DNA of 64,000 nucleotides, taken from NCBI GenBank assembly GCA_948470475.1, contig OX419339.1, forward strand, positions 4,923,697 to 4,987,696, in the 5' to 3' direction. Under the pieces are notes generated by a model. It worked only from the letters and a program-made list of their open reading frames with translations. It was not told the DNA's origin and searched no databases. A program made the translations under genes and the position numbers. Source of the DNA: Galaxea fascicularis. Lineage: Eukaryota; Cnidaria; Anthozoa; Scleractinia; Euphylliidae. Positions 31,871-43,502 of the stretch are shown here, piece by piece; the stretch's first letter is position 1, and the number at the start of each line of letters is the position of its first letter.

Positions 31871-32686
31871 CGGGTGGAAACTTACAGTGAAAATTGAATA
31901 GGAGGTAGTACATGTATGTATATGTAAAGGACTGCATGTGTGAAGTATTTGTTGTAAGCTTGTATCTTCCTGGCATACTGTAAAATACCAGTTAAAAGTG
32001 CTCTTTAGAATCAGCTTCTTTTCTTTTTCTCTTCTTTCTTGCTTTCTGACAACGTTTTTAAGCTTATGATTTAATTAAATTACGCTTGCTGCGAACTGTA
32101 AATCTTTCTTCCCAGTACGAAAAAGCACGTCGGTAAAACGAGAGTTTAGCTCGTTGAGCACCACGTGGGCCCTTTAACAGCACAGTACAAGAACCTGAGC
32201 AAAGCTCGGCATGATGCATCGTATCAGCAGTCAATTATCAATGGTAATTTCTATTCGGAACTTACCGATGTTACCGTAACCCTCATTTAGTTTTGAAACG
32301 TTCTGGAAACTTCGTTGTCGTCCTAGTTTCGAACTAATCCTCTTGTGATCAGTTTGTGAGCATCACAAACGAACGCGGATAAAAATCCCAGTTTTCGCGC
32401 TCGGAACAAACGCTACGTAATGTAAGAATCATCGTACGGTCGCGTTCTTGGTGCGGGCTCTGGGGGATTGGAAATCAGCCAAAGTTTTCCCATCTCCTTG
32501 GCGCAATCGTTCAGAGACAGTAGTCCTGCAAACAGGAATGTACCGCAGCACAACCAAAGATTTCAGACACCGTCATCAAGGGACAGCAGTCTAAATAATG
32601 GAAGGGTGCTAGAATATCTCAGAAGCCGTCTGTTTGCACCGTACACGTGTGTGGTCTCGAGAACAATGAACATGCAGTCAGCCTCT
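31871..32686. other. Gene-free stretch, left arm
   Basis: A 116-codon frame begins at 32468 but its last third runs through the interspersed repeat at 32687. No domain or splice context. A CACGTGGG E-box lies near 32162. Confidence 0.4.
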
Positions 32687-32774
32687 AGCCTGCAAACAGG
32701 CTCTCCGTATGGGTTGTTCCGAGATTTGCTCTCTAATGGCGCGCGGTCAAAAGCTAGGGGATTGGCTAGGGGAT
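32687..32774 (-). repeat. AGCCTG-hairpin interspersed repeat, inverted copy (left arm)
   Basis: TAGCCTGCAAACAGGCTCTC, TCCGAGATTTGCTCTCTAA and GGCGCGCGGTCAAAAGCTAG are the reverse complement of blocks in the copies at 4110 and 4403. Confidence 0.7.
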
Positions 32775-33395
32775 CGCGCTCGGTTGGAAATCGACATCGA
32801 ATCGGATTTCGTTCGTAACGTTACCGAGCTCGGTGAACTCGTTGCCTTCAAATTTTTCATGGGGGAGGGGTGGTGGAACGGGGAAACATTCCTGTTTGTT
32901 TTTCTCAATATATGTGGCCAAAATCTCATTTCCCCAGAAATCCCCGTTCTTGTTTTGCTCCTTCGGGCCTCGAAAGTGTATCAACTGGTCGAAAATCGAG
33001 GTTGACCCTGTTTTAAACACTCCTCTCTGGATATATCAAAAGGATGCGAAATTGGCCAACGTAACTGCACTGTAGTGTTTTATAATAAACAAAGTTATGG
33101 GCCGCATCCCGTTTTTGGTTTCTGTTTCTGTTCGTTTTGTTTTATTTTTACATCCTTGGCTCTATTTTTTTCTTTCCTCCGTTTTCTCTGGTTCATGTAA
33201 TTTCAAGGCTCCTTGGGGCCCTTATTGGAGTCTAGTTGTGGTCTAACTTGCCTTTTCCAAATTAATAAAGTGCTAGGGTTTAAAATGTTTTCATCAATAT
33301 CATGTTTATTACTTTTAGCAGTAATAAGAAAATATCTAACATTAACTTGAAGAAAAAGTACATATTAGTCACAGCAGCAAACGCTTTTCATTTGA
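32775..33395. other. Inner end of the left arm
   Basis: No feature recognised apart from overlapping open frames on both strands of the same 250-bp stretch. Arm identity ends at 33395. Confidence 0.45.
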
Positions 33396-34570
33396 CTCTG
33401 ACCTCTTCCCTGTTGTGTCAATAATAATATTTCGTGCACTAATTCGATATTCAATGCAATAACAATGCTTGGACTTAAGATCATCATGAACTTCTTGATT
33501 CTGCCCATTATGTTTCAATTTAATGGTTGTACTTAAGATCACGAAACCGGCGGTCACTGTTGGCCTTTTTTTTTATCTTGATTAACAGAAATAAGAATAA
33601 TATGCAATAATATTAACTGAGTGTAACAAAAAGCGTACTTATGTAAAAGGAGAACACGCCTTTATTTAAAATTACTGACTTGGAATTATAGTTTTTGAAA
33701 TCACTGGTGATCCTCACGCATCGTAGGCCTTTTTGGTTTTAATTTTCTCTTATACTTCAAAATGGAAATGTAACAATACCAACCTACGAAATTCCATGGA
33801 TAAACAAATATCAATATTGGCAAAAAACCGTGTGATTTGAAAATGGGTGTAATAAGGTGGTAATTGAACTTCGTGAAATTGCAAATTGGGTCGGAAATCA
33901 TACTCACGCGCGCGATTTTGAAATCACGCGTATGGTTTCAGACCAATTCAAATGTCACTCCACTCAGGCAATTTCATACATTGATCGAAAGGCGCGGGTA
34001 TAAAGGTTCAAACACATAAGCCGTAAAGTATCGTGTATTGACTGGGTATTCAGAAATATTTTTTTGGCATTTTTTACGTGGTTGTTTCCCGCTAACATTC
34101 AGGAAGAAAAATCACAGAAGTGAGCCTATATGATATAGATGAAATTGAACAAGGAAATAAAACATAAATATCGGTAGGGAATATGATAAAAGCTGATAAA
34201 CAAATCGCATTTTAAGAATTGTAGTTTCTTTCTAACATTCCACTTCGAAAGTGACAGTCATAATCTTGACATGTGTAACCAAGCGAAGGTTTTCTCGATA
34301 CGAGTATACGTTTACCGATCTTACCAGTAAATCTATATAAGATTTAACTACGGCTTTATCTTCTTTAAACGTTTAACTGCTCATCTCTTCTCTTGCCGCT
34401 TTTTGTGTTTTATTGCTAATTAAGCCATGATGGCCCAAAAAACAGAAACCTACAGCTCTATATGATTTTCAAATTGGACGAAAAATGTTTACATATAGAA
34501 AGTCATACTGTTGTCAAAATCTTGACGAAAGTCATAAAACAGGCGTGTGTACAGGAAATTGCAAAGGCAA

Positions 34571-35003
34571 CTAACCAGCTAAGAAATTACTCATTATGAC
34601 ATCATGACTACCACTTCTCCATTGTCGCCACATTCTCTCGTCCAAATAGGATTGCAGATCCTCTCTCCGCAGTCCCTTTCTTCTATTTCGGCCCAGTTTA
34701 AGTTGGCTCCAGGCAGATTCCACTTCTTGCGTGTGCACGCCTGTGCGCGAAGGATCCACGAAATTGTGCGCATGTACCACCACTTGGTGTGCTTTAACGT
34801 TAGGCAGCCCAGTCAAAGGACGGTATGCTGCCCAATCGTCAGAGTGTACATCAGTTCCCGGTAGAAGACATCTCTGCACAATTGGCAACAGTAGCGGCAT
34901 CTCTTCTCTCGACGACTTGAAAGTAGCCTCTTGCGGGACTGTGTTCCACCGAAACTACTCCAAAGACCCAAGCATCACGGGCAGCCCTCCTCCCTTTGTT
35001 GTA
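34571..35003 (-). pseudogene. Merlin / IS1595-like transposase exon, frameshifted
   Basis: The minus strand begins after an acceptor (TTTTTTCTTGCAG) with [20 protein letters not shown], the KYN-GRR...WVFG signature of ISXO2/IS1595-type DDE transposases. After a one-base frameshift near 34890 it continues [18 protein letters not shown], then HNFVDPSRTGVHTQEVESAW and a YLDERMWR C-terminus. In the family the D of SDxW-AY and the E of VES/IE-W are catalytic; the first D lies upstream and is not seen. The enzyme would cut and paste a Merlin-type DNA transposon. No TIRs were identified. Inactive as read. Confidence 0.75.
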
Positions 35004-36300
35004 CTGCAAGAAAAAATGTGCGGATGTCAATGTGCCGTGAGAAAGTCATAAGATGCTTACTGTCATTGAGGCCAAGTACCGCTATGATAACTTAAATGAT
35101 GCGAAACCAACATGTATCCACAATCGAAACATAAGTATTAACTCAATAAGACTTGCTCTCTACAAAAGACAAGGTCCAAATCTGACGATAAATCTTTCTT
35201 AAAGGCAGTGATCACGCTTCCGTTTATTGTGAAACTGGGATTGCCATATAAAAAGACCAAAGATAAAATGTTTAATTTAAAACAAATAAGCCAAAAAAAG
35301 AGGGCTTGATTCTTGCGGAGGCCGATTAACGATGTGGTATTCTGCTCACCATCTACAGTTTAAAGTGCGGGTCGCTCACAAGACAATATTTTGTCACAGA
35401 ATTAAGCATAATGATTGAAGATACCATTCGATATCCCTAGTGATAAACTCTGAACAGGCAAACAGACCAGAGCGGATCCCTTAGCCTGAGTATGATCAAC
35501 TTTAATCAATACTTACAATTTCAATAACTCTAGTTAAACTGTTCATTTTGACAGATGAAGGGTCTGAGGAGGAAATGAAACCAGCAGAAAAGGCAGAAGA
35601 AAAACACAAGAGGAAAAGGAAAGACAACAGGAAAACGACAGAGAAAAACACAAAACAGAACGTAAAGAATCAATGAAATAAACAAACAAACAAATTATAC
35701 AAACCAAATTGAGTTTTATTTCGCAAAAGAATATTTCTGGCAATAGTAGGGTCACTTTTGGATACAATTTGAACCTGAACTCATTTCAGCGGCTGAACAC
35801 ATTAAGTATTTATTTTACAGTAAGAGACTGGTCAAACAGTACAGGGGGTGGCCGGAGTATTCGGAATTGTGGGGTATAAAAATGATCACATGGCTCACCC
35901 CCTTCTTTTTACACAGAACTGAGCGACCCACCCCTAAAACCAAATACGATTTCTGGTTGGAGAAGGTACTGCATGGACTTTTGATTATTTTGATGCATGG
36001 TAAGATATGTTTGTTAAGAAAATGCTAATTAGAAGCACTTTCTCCTTTTTCATAAAAAAAGGGTTTTAATATGTAAAAGTACCTCGTGGCTTCCTTAAAA
36101 TTGTTCAACCCACCCTTAATTAACTAAGGTCTGAAAACTAATGACTCACCCACTGTCTATACTTTTTGACCAGTCTCTAATAAAAAAAATCAGCCAGTAA
36201 GTATTTGTTAAGTGATCTTTATTCGTAATAGTGTTAATCTACAGTGTTAGCCAGTTTGATTAGTGAGAATATTATCATCTATATTTGAATTCCTTGCCAA

Positions 36301-36479
36301 TAATTATAATACAATACAATACATTTATTAATTCTCCCCAAATACACATGCGTTAAAAGAATTAAATTTGGATACAAGAAGTACGATTAAATTTTAAATT
36401 TCATATACCTAATAAGCAATTAATTAAACATAGTAGCTCTTCGTTGGTGAGCCAACCAAGTTCATGTAAGACTGGTGTA
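36301..36479 (-). pseudogene. CR1-like LINE 3' end, distal part
   Basis: Minus-strand TPVLHELGWLTNEELL matches the C-terminal region downstream of RT in CR1/Jockey-like LINEs (T-PVL-EL-WLPV-E-L). It ends in a TTGTA-rich tail (ACAATACAATACA on the plus strand, near 36311). It is the continuation of 37364-37474, separated by an insertion. Confidence 0.5.
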
Positions 36480-36865
36480 ATGCATGGTTCAATTCTACCT
36501 GTAAACATCTCCTCCCCGGGCAACCCCTGGGACAAGTGATGGGGAAGTGCTTGAAGCGATCTAGTCCCCAGGGGGTAGGGAGCCGGAAATCTGAATATTC
36601 TTGTGAAGTTTCCCACTTTTCGGTTCACGATGTCGCCGAACCGGTTGAAGAATACCAAATATTGGTCCAAAATGCCGAGTCCCCTGAGCTGGTTGATTTA
36701 AACTGCATGTAAAGGGCCAGACTTTTTAATACTCTATTGAAAGGTATTCATTTGACTCAGAAGCACTAAAAAAATTAATTTGATCGAAAACTCGCGGTTT
36801 CATTAATGTAGTATTAATGTTCTGTCCACTAGTGCGGTTACAGTTTTTTTCGTTTCCCTGCTAGC

Positions 36866-36911
36866 AGAGGCCTCTTTTCCTTGTGACTTAATACAAGGAA
36901 AAGAGTCCTCT
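36866..36911. repeat. Hairpin, about 18-bp stem
   Basis: AGAGGCCTCTTTTCCTTGT pairs with ACAAGGAAAAGAGTCCTCT (one mismatch) around an 8-base loop. Confidence 0.7.
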
Positions 36912-37212
36912 GATGGCACGGAATGTTTTCGTCAGCTTTCTTTTTCAAAGACAGTGTTCATATTTTTATTATATAACCGTGAACAGGTAGCACCCTTTGT
37001 TCAAAACCTCTAGAAGAGCGTGTACGTTTTTGACAAAACGTCTATTGTTCGAAATCGATATTGTTAAGTCCATTTTTCACACATAATGCCGTATTTATAT
37101 TGTCTCCTATTATGATACACTTTACTGTACATAGTCTTTTTCTATTAATTTTGTGATAGTAGGTGTCCCCAACTAGCTCTATGAGCTAAATACATAGACA
37201 CAGTAATAAAGA

Positions 37213-37213
<1 letters not shown>

Positions 37214-37254
<41 letters not shown>

Positions 37255-37255
37255 G
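37214..37255 (+). repeat. (TTA)n tail
   Basis: About thirteen TTA/ATT triplets directly after AATAAAGATTTTA, a polyadenylation-like 3' end of a plus-strand retroelement. Confidence 0.8.
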
Positions 37256-37363
37256 AGGAGCCCTGGGGGGTGGAACAAACCACCAAGTACGAAAAAACTT
37301 GCAAATCCCCGGGGGTGTACCCGGAGGGGGGAGCATGGTAATACGTATAATTGAACCATGCAT

Positions 37364-37474
37364 AAGTATTCGGCCGGCAAAGTTTTGGATAATTTGTAGT
37401 TTATGCATGTTTTCTTTAGAAGTCCCAGACCATACAATCGAGCAGTAGAACAGTTTGCTAAATTATACTAGAGA
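37364..37474 (-). pseudogene. CR1-like LINE fragment, RT C-terminal part
   Basis: The minus strand reads SKLFYCSIVWSGTS then HKLQIIQNFAGRIL, matching the Y(C/A)S-VW...KLQ-IQN-AARI block after the RT domain of CR1-like LINEs. It is interrupted at RIL by the TIR-bounded insertion. Its upstream part is missing close to the right-arm junction at 37500. Confidence 0.7.
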
Positions 37475-38120
37475 ATTTAGGTTGTTTATGTACAGTACAT
37501 CAAATGAAAAGCGTCTGCTGCTGTGACTAATATGTACTTTTTCTTCAAGTTGATGTTAGATATTTTCTTATTACTGCTAAAAGTAATAAACATGATATTG
37601 ATGAAAACATTTTAAACCCTAGCACTTTATTAATTTGGAAAAGGCAAGTTAGACCACAACTAGACTCCAATAAGGGCCCCAAGGAGCCTTGAAATTACAT
37701 GAACCAGAGAAAACGGAGGAAAGAAAAAAATAGAGCCAAGGATGTAAAAATAAAACAAAACGAACAGAAACAGAAACCAAAAACGGGATGCGGCCCATAA
37801 CTTTGTTTATTATAAAACACTACAGTGCAGTTACGTTGGCCAATTTCGCATCCTTTTGATATATCCAGAGAGGAGTGTTTAAAACAGGGTCAACCTCGAT
37901 TTTCGACCAGTTGATACACTTTCGAGGCCCGAAGGAGCAAAACAAGAACGGGGATTTCTGGGGAAATGAGATTTTGGCCACATATATTGAGAAAAACAAA
38001 CAGGAATGTTTCCCCGTTCCACCACCCCTCCCCCATGAAAAATTTGAAGGCAACGAGTTCACCGAGCTCGGTAACGTTACGAACGAAATCCGATTCGATG
38101 TCGATTTCCAACCGAGCGCG

Positions 38121-38208
38121 ATCCCCTAGCCAATCCCCTAGCTTTTGACCGCGCGCCATTAGAGAGCAAATCTCGGAACAACCCATACGGAGAGCCTGTT
38201 TGCAGGCT
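38121..38208 (+). repeat. AGCCTG-hairpin interspersed repeat (right arm)
   Basis: Mirror of 32687-32774, in the same orientation as the copies at 4110 and 4403, ending GAGAGCCTGTTTGCAGGCTA. Confidence 0.7.
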
Positions 38209-39024
38209 AGAGGCTGACTGCATGTTCATTGTTCTCGAGACCACACACGTGTACGGTGCAAACAGACGGCTTCTGAGATATTCTAGCACCCTTCCATTAT
38301 TTAGACTGCTGTCCCTTGATGACGGTGTCTGAAATCTTTGGTTGTGCTGCGGTACATTCCTGTTTGCAGGACTACTGTCTCTGAACGATTGCGCCAAGGA
38401 GATGGGAAAACTTTGGCTGATTTCCAATCCCCCAGAGCCCGCACCAAGAACGCGACCGTACGATGATTCTTACATTACGTAGCGTTTGTTCCGAGCGCGA
38501 AAACTGGGATTTTTATCCGCGTTCGTTTGTGATGCTCACAAACTGATCACAAGAGGATTAGTTCGAAACTAGGACGACAACGAAGTTTCCAGAACGTTTC
38601 AAAACTAAATGAGGGTTACGGTAACATCGGTAAGTTCCGAATAGAAATTAACATTGATAATTGACTGCTGATACGATGCATCATGCCGAGCTTTGCTCAG
38701 GTTCTTGTACTGTGCTGTTAAAGGGCCCACGTGGTGCTCAACGAGCTAAACTCTCGTTTTACCGACGTGCTTTTTCGTACTGGGAAGAAAGATTTACAGT
38801 TCGCAGCAAGCGTAATTTAATTAAATCATAAGCTTAAAAACGTTGTCAGAAAGCAAGAAAGAAGAGAAAAAGAAAAGAAGCTGATTCTAAAGAGCACTTT
38901 TAACTGGTATTTTACAGTATGCCAGGAAGATACAAGCTTACAACAAATACTTCACACATGCAGTCCTTTACATATACATACATGTACTACCTCCTATTCA
39001 ATTTTCACTGTAAGTTTCCACCCG

Positions 39025-39390
39025 TCCGCAAGTGAGATTGCTACAAGTCATGATATGCGATCATGAGGACAGATCACAACAGCAGTATTGTTCCCTACTC
39101 TTTTCAATAAGTGTGCGAATTATTGTTCTTTTATGCCCCCCTCAAGTTTTTGCATATGAAGGACAACATGAGACCAACAGCTTAATGTCACTCCTCAGTG
39201 ACACAATCATCTGAACTGAGGTACTGTACATGTACATGTACATGTACATGTACATGTGGATGTTGAGCGTGCAGCCAGCATGATGTTACCTATTATTAGA
39301 TTCTGGGTTGAGGTGCAGTCTTAGGGTTTGAACCTGCAACCCTCTGCTCAACAGTCTGGTGCTGTATCAACTGAACCAACTGGTGCTTGG
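39025..39390 (-). mobile_element. tRNA-derived SINE, family A, copy 3 (right arm)
   Basis: Mirror of 31505-31870, including the ACATGT microsatellite at 39225-39257. Confidence 0.7.
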
Positions 39391-40661
39391 GGAATTTTGA
39401 TCAAAGTAACATGGTTTAATCTCATTCAATCATGAAAGAGAATACCAGAGAAATGGATTCAGATGTTTGTACAATACAGTTGTCTGTGTTGTAGAGGGAT
39501 ACTAATTTTATTAGAGGAGTTTTCAGGATGAATCATTTTAAAGATCTATTCCCAGTGTTCCTATTCTAAAGTACCCCAATAAAAGTGGATAGGGTCAGAG
39601 TTACACTGTAACACAACTGAAACCAGCTTATTTATGAATACACAGACTTTTGTTTACAAATTGGTGTTTGTGCTACAGATGTTTTTAAAACTCCCCAAAA
39701 TCAGTGAACTTGCCAACGTAAGTCAAAAGCATGGAATTGTATTGTTAAAAATTAATGTTTTGATTTTAAGATTAAAGTATTTTAAAATTTGGCTTTGATT
39801 TTTGTTGTATTTTTTTCAACAGGGGACTTTGTGGTGTTTGCATACAACAACTGTGTTTGCTTTTCTGTTGACATGGTAGAAATCAGAATCAAGTTTTCCT
39901 GGCAATCAGAACTTGAAGAATCAGAAAGATCAAATATTATGTATGTAGCTTGAGAGTGAAAAGGGAGAGAGATGCCTTAGCTTTCTGAGAAGGTTAAAGA
40001 GTATTTCAAACCATGCAGGGCAATGCTTCTTGAAACCAGTAAAGGGGCAAAATCAAGGTATTTTACCTTAATACAGTACTGATATTGTTTTTGTTTAGGA
40101 AATGCTCAGATAATCAAGGCTGTGCTCTAAGAAAAGTAGTTGGGAGCCCAAACCTCTAAACCTTTGAAATCCAGGGTGCCTAGCATGTAAGTTTGGTGCA
40201 AAAACTAAATATTATTTCCTGGTCACCCAATGGCAAAAAAATGCCAAAAATGTCTTGAGTGTCGGGCGAGCGCAAATCATCGATCACTCTCCCGTTTGAC
40301 AAGTGCAATTTTCGTTGCCAAGAAATTATTTCGATAATATTTGCTGAGAAAATTCCTAAACATAAACTTTCCATTTCTATTTTGCAAAGTTTTAAATTCC
40401 AAACTGTCTAGTAAATTGGCGCTGAAAGGCAACATAATATGGCCTCCTGTTAGTGATAATTACATAACACATGTACTTGTACAAAGTGATACTGCTGGTC
40501 ACTATCGAGCCATCAGTGATCACCACTCCCGAGAAGAACAGACACATTTACTTGCAAACTGCAGGGATCTCACGAAGATTCATCAATAAAAAACTACATG
40601 TATTTGAAATATAAAGTAAGAGTCTCCATTGTGTTTTCTTGGGGTTTGAGGTCTTTAAATA

Positions 40662-40842
40662 CAGTGCTTTCAATAGGACCCGGCACCCGCCGGAGCTCCG
40701 GCGGGTATTCTGTTGAAAGTTGGCGGGTATTTCACCGCGTTCAAGTCGAAAATTCGGTTGAAATTCTCCTGGGCTTCTCAAATTACTCCGGCGGGTGCTG
40801 TTCCGAGGTAGCCTCCTATTTCAAATCTTATTGAAAGCACTG
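40662..40842. mobile_element. 181-bp MITE (right arm)
   Basis: Mirror of 30053-30233 with both CAGTGCTTTCAATA ends intact. Confidence 0.8.
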
Positions 40843-40910
40843 AAATAGAATTTTTCATTGAAGTACTAATCCTTGGATTATCCTTGGTCCTTGGTCTGCC
40901 ATGCGAGGCA

Positions 40911-40923
40911 GGGGGGGGGGGGG
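40911..40923 (+). repeat. G13 homopolymer (right arm)
   Basis: Mirror of the C14 run at 29971, one base shorter. Confidence 0.7.
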
Positions 40924-41007
40924 TGAGGGTCACTCACCTGAATGGCGCATACTCTCAAAATTAAGTGTCCAACCCTGTTTATACATGATTTGGGTGATTT
41001 TTCTACA

Positions 41008-41276
41008 TGGAGGCAGGATGGCCAAGTGGTTCAGGGCACTGGTTTTCAATGCAGTGACCCGGGTTCAAATCCCGCTCTGGCCACTAGCTGGAGTTGTTCT
41101 GGGTGAGTGCCTGGTTCAACTCCTTGGTCATCCTTGTAAATAGCCAACTGGTTGCCTCCTGCCAGTTGGAGTTCTTAACTCTGTTGTTTTCATTTGTATT
41201 ATTTGTTTCATTGGCCCTGAAAAGCCCCTTTAGGGGAGTGGTCAATTAAGTATTTATTTATTTATTTATTTATGTA
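41008..41276 (+). mobile_element. tRNA-derived SINE, family C (right arm)
   Basis: Mirror of 29618-29886; B box GGGTTCAAATCCC at about 41064, (ATTT)n tail at about 41253-41273. Confidence 0.85.
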
Positions 41277-41368
41277 AAACATGAAGGGAAGGATTTGTTG
41301 TTGTTGTTCTTTCAAAATGTGAATTGATTGCAATCTAATTATTCTAAGAATATATGTAATTATCATGT

Positions 41369-41609
41369 GGAGATCACTGATTGAATGACTGACAATGCAG
41401 ATCACTGATTGGATGACTGATGACTGCTAATGATCGCTGATTGGATGGCTGATAATGCAAATCACTGATTGGATGACTGATAACGATCACTGATTGGATG
41501 ACTGATAATGATCACTGATTGGATGACTGCTAATGATCAATGACTGGATGACTGATAATGCAAATCACTGATTGGATTACTGATAATGACTGCAATTCCA
41601 AGAAACCTG
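41369..41609 (-). repeat. About 24-bp minisatellite (right arm)
   Basis: Mirror of 29285-29525 with the same number of units; unlike the 55-bp array it has not diverged in length. Confidence 0.85.
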
Positions 41610-42224
41610 GAATCACAGTCAGTCAATATGGCCAATAATATGGCAATAATTTGTAGAACTGTTATGGCCCTGTAGTTATGAATGTTTTGCAATATTGATA
41701 CAGTTGAAATCACTATCGAGAATTCCCATATACACTATAAAGCAGTATGTAACAGAAGCAACCCAGCCAATCCAATGGCAGAGGGAGGCCTTTCCAGTCG
41801 TGGGTCCTTCCATTGAGTAGTCAGATTTTTTTCGATTAGTAGATTGATGCTAATCCCTTTAAGCAACAAAAGCTAACATTCTTCTACCTTTGGTAAATCT
41901 TTCTTACTTTGCAGTAACTCATTTTTTGAAAGAAAGAATTTATTTAAACTTTCCCAATAAAATGTGTCTGGTGGGCACATCTTGTTTGGGTAAACCAGTC
42001 ACTAAAATGGGATAGCTTGGAAGGGTACTGAAGAGCCAGCTTTATTAGGAGTTCATTTTCTTACAGTGTATCTGCCAAAGTAAATTACATGTATCACAAC
42101 AAACACATTTTTCTATCTTTTGACAAAGACAGGAAAACACTGGAGAAACAGGGTTGGTATTCAACAAAATAATGACTAATTCCTTGTTATGTTACAGCTA
42201 CTTTGTTTAACAAATTACATGTAT

Positions 42225-42334
42225 GTTAACCCTTTCCCTCCTAAGGGGTTCTCCATTGATGAGTAAAATTGTGTGGCGTTAGACAGTAAAATCTATAAGT
42301 GCCATTTGGCACCATCAGGGTTGAAAGGGTTAAC
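42225..42334. mobile_element. 110-bp MITE (right arm)
   Basis: Mirror of 28560-28669, with GTTAACCCTTTC / GAAAGGGTTAAC ends. Confidence 0.75.
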
Positions 42335-42625
42335 ATTTACTCCTACTTTGCCTTTCATTTGTTTTAAGCTTCACTAAACAAGGCCGGATCAATTAAGGCT
42401 TGGTGTAAGTACCACTTGTTTATATTTGTGATAGCCTTAATGAGCATGGTGACATGTTTACATTTGGAGTTGGACAACATTTTGAAAGCAAATTAGTGGG
42501 ATTGTCCCTTCTACAAATTTTCAATTATTAACCCATCATCTCAATGTTTTGTGTTTGCAGGGCTGTCACTAATTTTTGAAGTAGATCGGGATACAGTGTA
42601 TACCAAAAAATAACGGGGAGAATGT

Positions 42626-42897
42626 TGGGGAGCAGGGTTGGCGCAGTGGTAAGTGCACTCGCCTCCCACCAATGTGGCCCAGGTTCGATTCCTGGAGTTG
42701 ACGTCATATGTGGGTTGAGTTTGTTGTTGGTTCTCTACTCTGCTCCGAGGGGTTTTTCTCTGGGTACTCCGGTTTTCCCCTCTCCCCAAAAACCAACACT
42801 TCTAAATTCCAATTCGATCCCGATGCAGGACCTCCCTGAAAACACCTTCGCGGTGAGTGGAGCTTCCTGGGTAAATAATATCATTTATTTATTTATA
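42626..42897 (+). mobile_element. tRNA-derived SINE, family B (right arm)
   Basis: Mirror of 27997-28268; A box near 42641, B box GGTTCGATTCC near 42682, ATTT tail at the 3' end. Confidence 0.85.
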
Positions 42898-43475
42898 ACG
42901 GGGGATTCAAGTTGCTGAAGTGTAGTAAACATGCTGATTTTATATCAAAGTAGCCGGAAATATACCTCAAAATGTGAGGGGACCCGGGCCCCAGCCCTTA
43001 ATGACGGCCTTGGTTTGCCTTTTCAGTGTGTCAAATGCAATGGATTGCTTCGTTCTCCTGAAAAATAATTAACTAAAGAAAAACTTAACAAAACCAGACT
43101 ACTGTACAAAAGCATAACAGTCAAAGTAAAAACCCCCATTGCAAGGATCAGTGTTTGCATGACTGTAGCTTGTGTTGTCTTCCTGGGTTTGCAAATTTTA
43201 TTTTATCATCAGAATTGTGTTGCCCTAATTTTCTGGTCTTTCCATTTTTTTATCCTTCAGAGCATTTCTTTGTGTAAGGAAAGATCTCAGACAGACCCCA
43301 TCTGTTGCATCGGTTAAAAGGTCAGTGTTGTCTCAGATTAACAAATAGTGTCCATAAAATTCATTTCAGGCCTGTTTGCGAAAGGATGTAAGATTACAAA
43401 GAAGGATATTTAATGGTGTAGGCAAACTATGTCTGCTTGGATCTCTATTGTTGGGCTATATTTTAAGGGTGCCTA

Positions 43476-43502
43476 TGACGTCATATCAGTTACCATGGCA
43501 AC
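43476..43502. promoter_or_regulatory. CRE plus X-box motif pair (right arm)
   Basis: Mirror of 27392-27418: TGACGTCA then GTTACCATGGCAAC, both unchanged. Confidence 0.4.

Larger units (their letters stand above)
7459..33395 (+). repeat. Left arm of a giant inverted repeat
   Basis: The whole interval recurs in reverse complement at 37500-64000. Symmetry holds through transposons, satellites and unique DNA alike. Arm identity ends abruptly at 33395, where the left arm continues CTCTGACC and the right, read inward, continues TGTACTGT. The arm is at least 25.9 kb; its outer end is unknown because the right copy runs off the window. Hand-found differences include SNPs at left positions 14917, 18451, 20462, 26368, 27106, 30714, 32244 and 33380, a cluster at 22497-23747, 5-bp and 6-bp indels, and ten satellite units. 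Confidence 0.97.
36480..37363. mobile_element. Composite insertion with 15-bp TIRs splitting the LINE
   Basis: ATGCATGGTTCAATT at 36480-36494 is mirrored by AATTGAACCATGCAT at 37349-37363, and similarity extends imperfectly inward. LINE coding sequence lies on both outer sides. Inside are a hairpin (36866-36911), a plus-strand retroelement tail ending in (TTA)n at about 37214-37255, and CCCCGGGGG-rich blocks. Origin unknown. Confidence 0.5.
33396..37499. other. Unique spacer at the centre of the palindrome
   Basis: 4,104 bp with no mirror image in the window. It holds a Merlin-like transposase pseudogene (34571-35003), a CR1-like LINE fragment split by a TIR-bounded insertion (36301-37474), and otherwise AT-rich DNA with no recognised gene (33396-34570, 35004-36300). 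Confidence 0.95.

Noticed and set aside
32468..32818. 116-codon frame, present in both arms
   Set aside because: Its C-terminal third is the AGCCTG interspersed repeat and overlapping frames on the other strand are equally open; no domain.
33395..37500. Missed sequencing-adaptor foldback as the cause of the palindrome
   Set aside because: A read turning back on itself would have no unique 4.1-kb spacer and no ten-unit array difference or clustered SNPs. Mis-joined haplotypes remain possible and are kept as an alternative.
41020..41080. tRNA gene at the head of SINE family C
   Set aside because: The same head continues into a SINE body with an ATTT tail; it is a pol III promoter of a retroelement.
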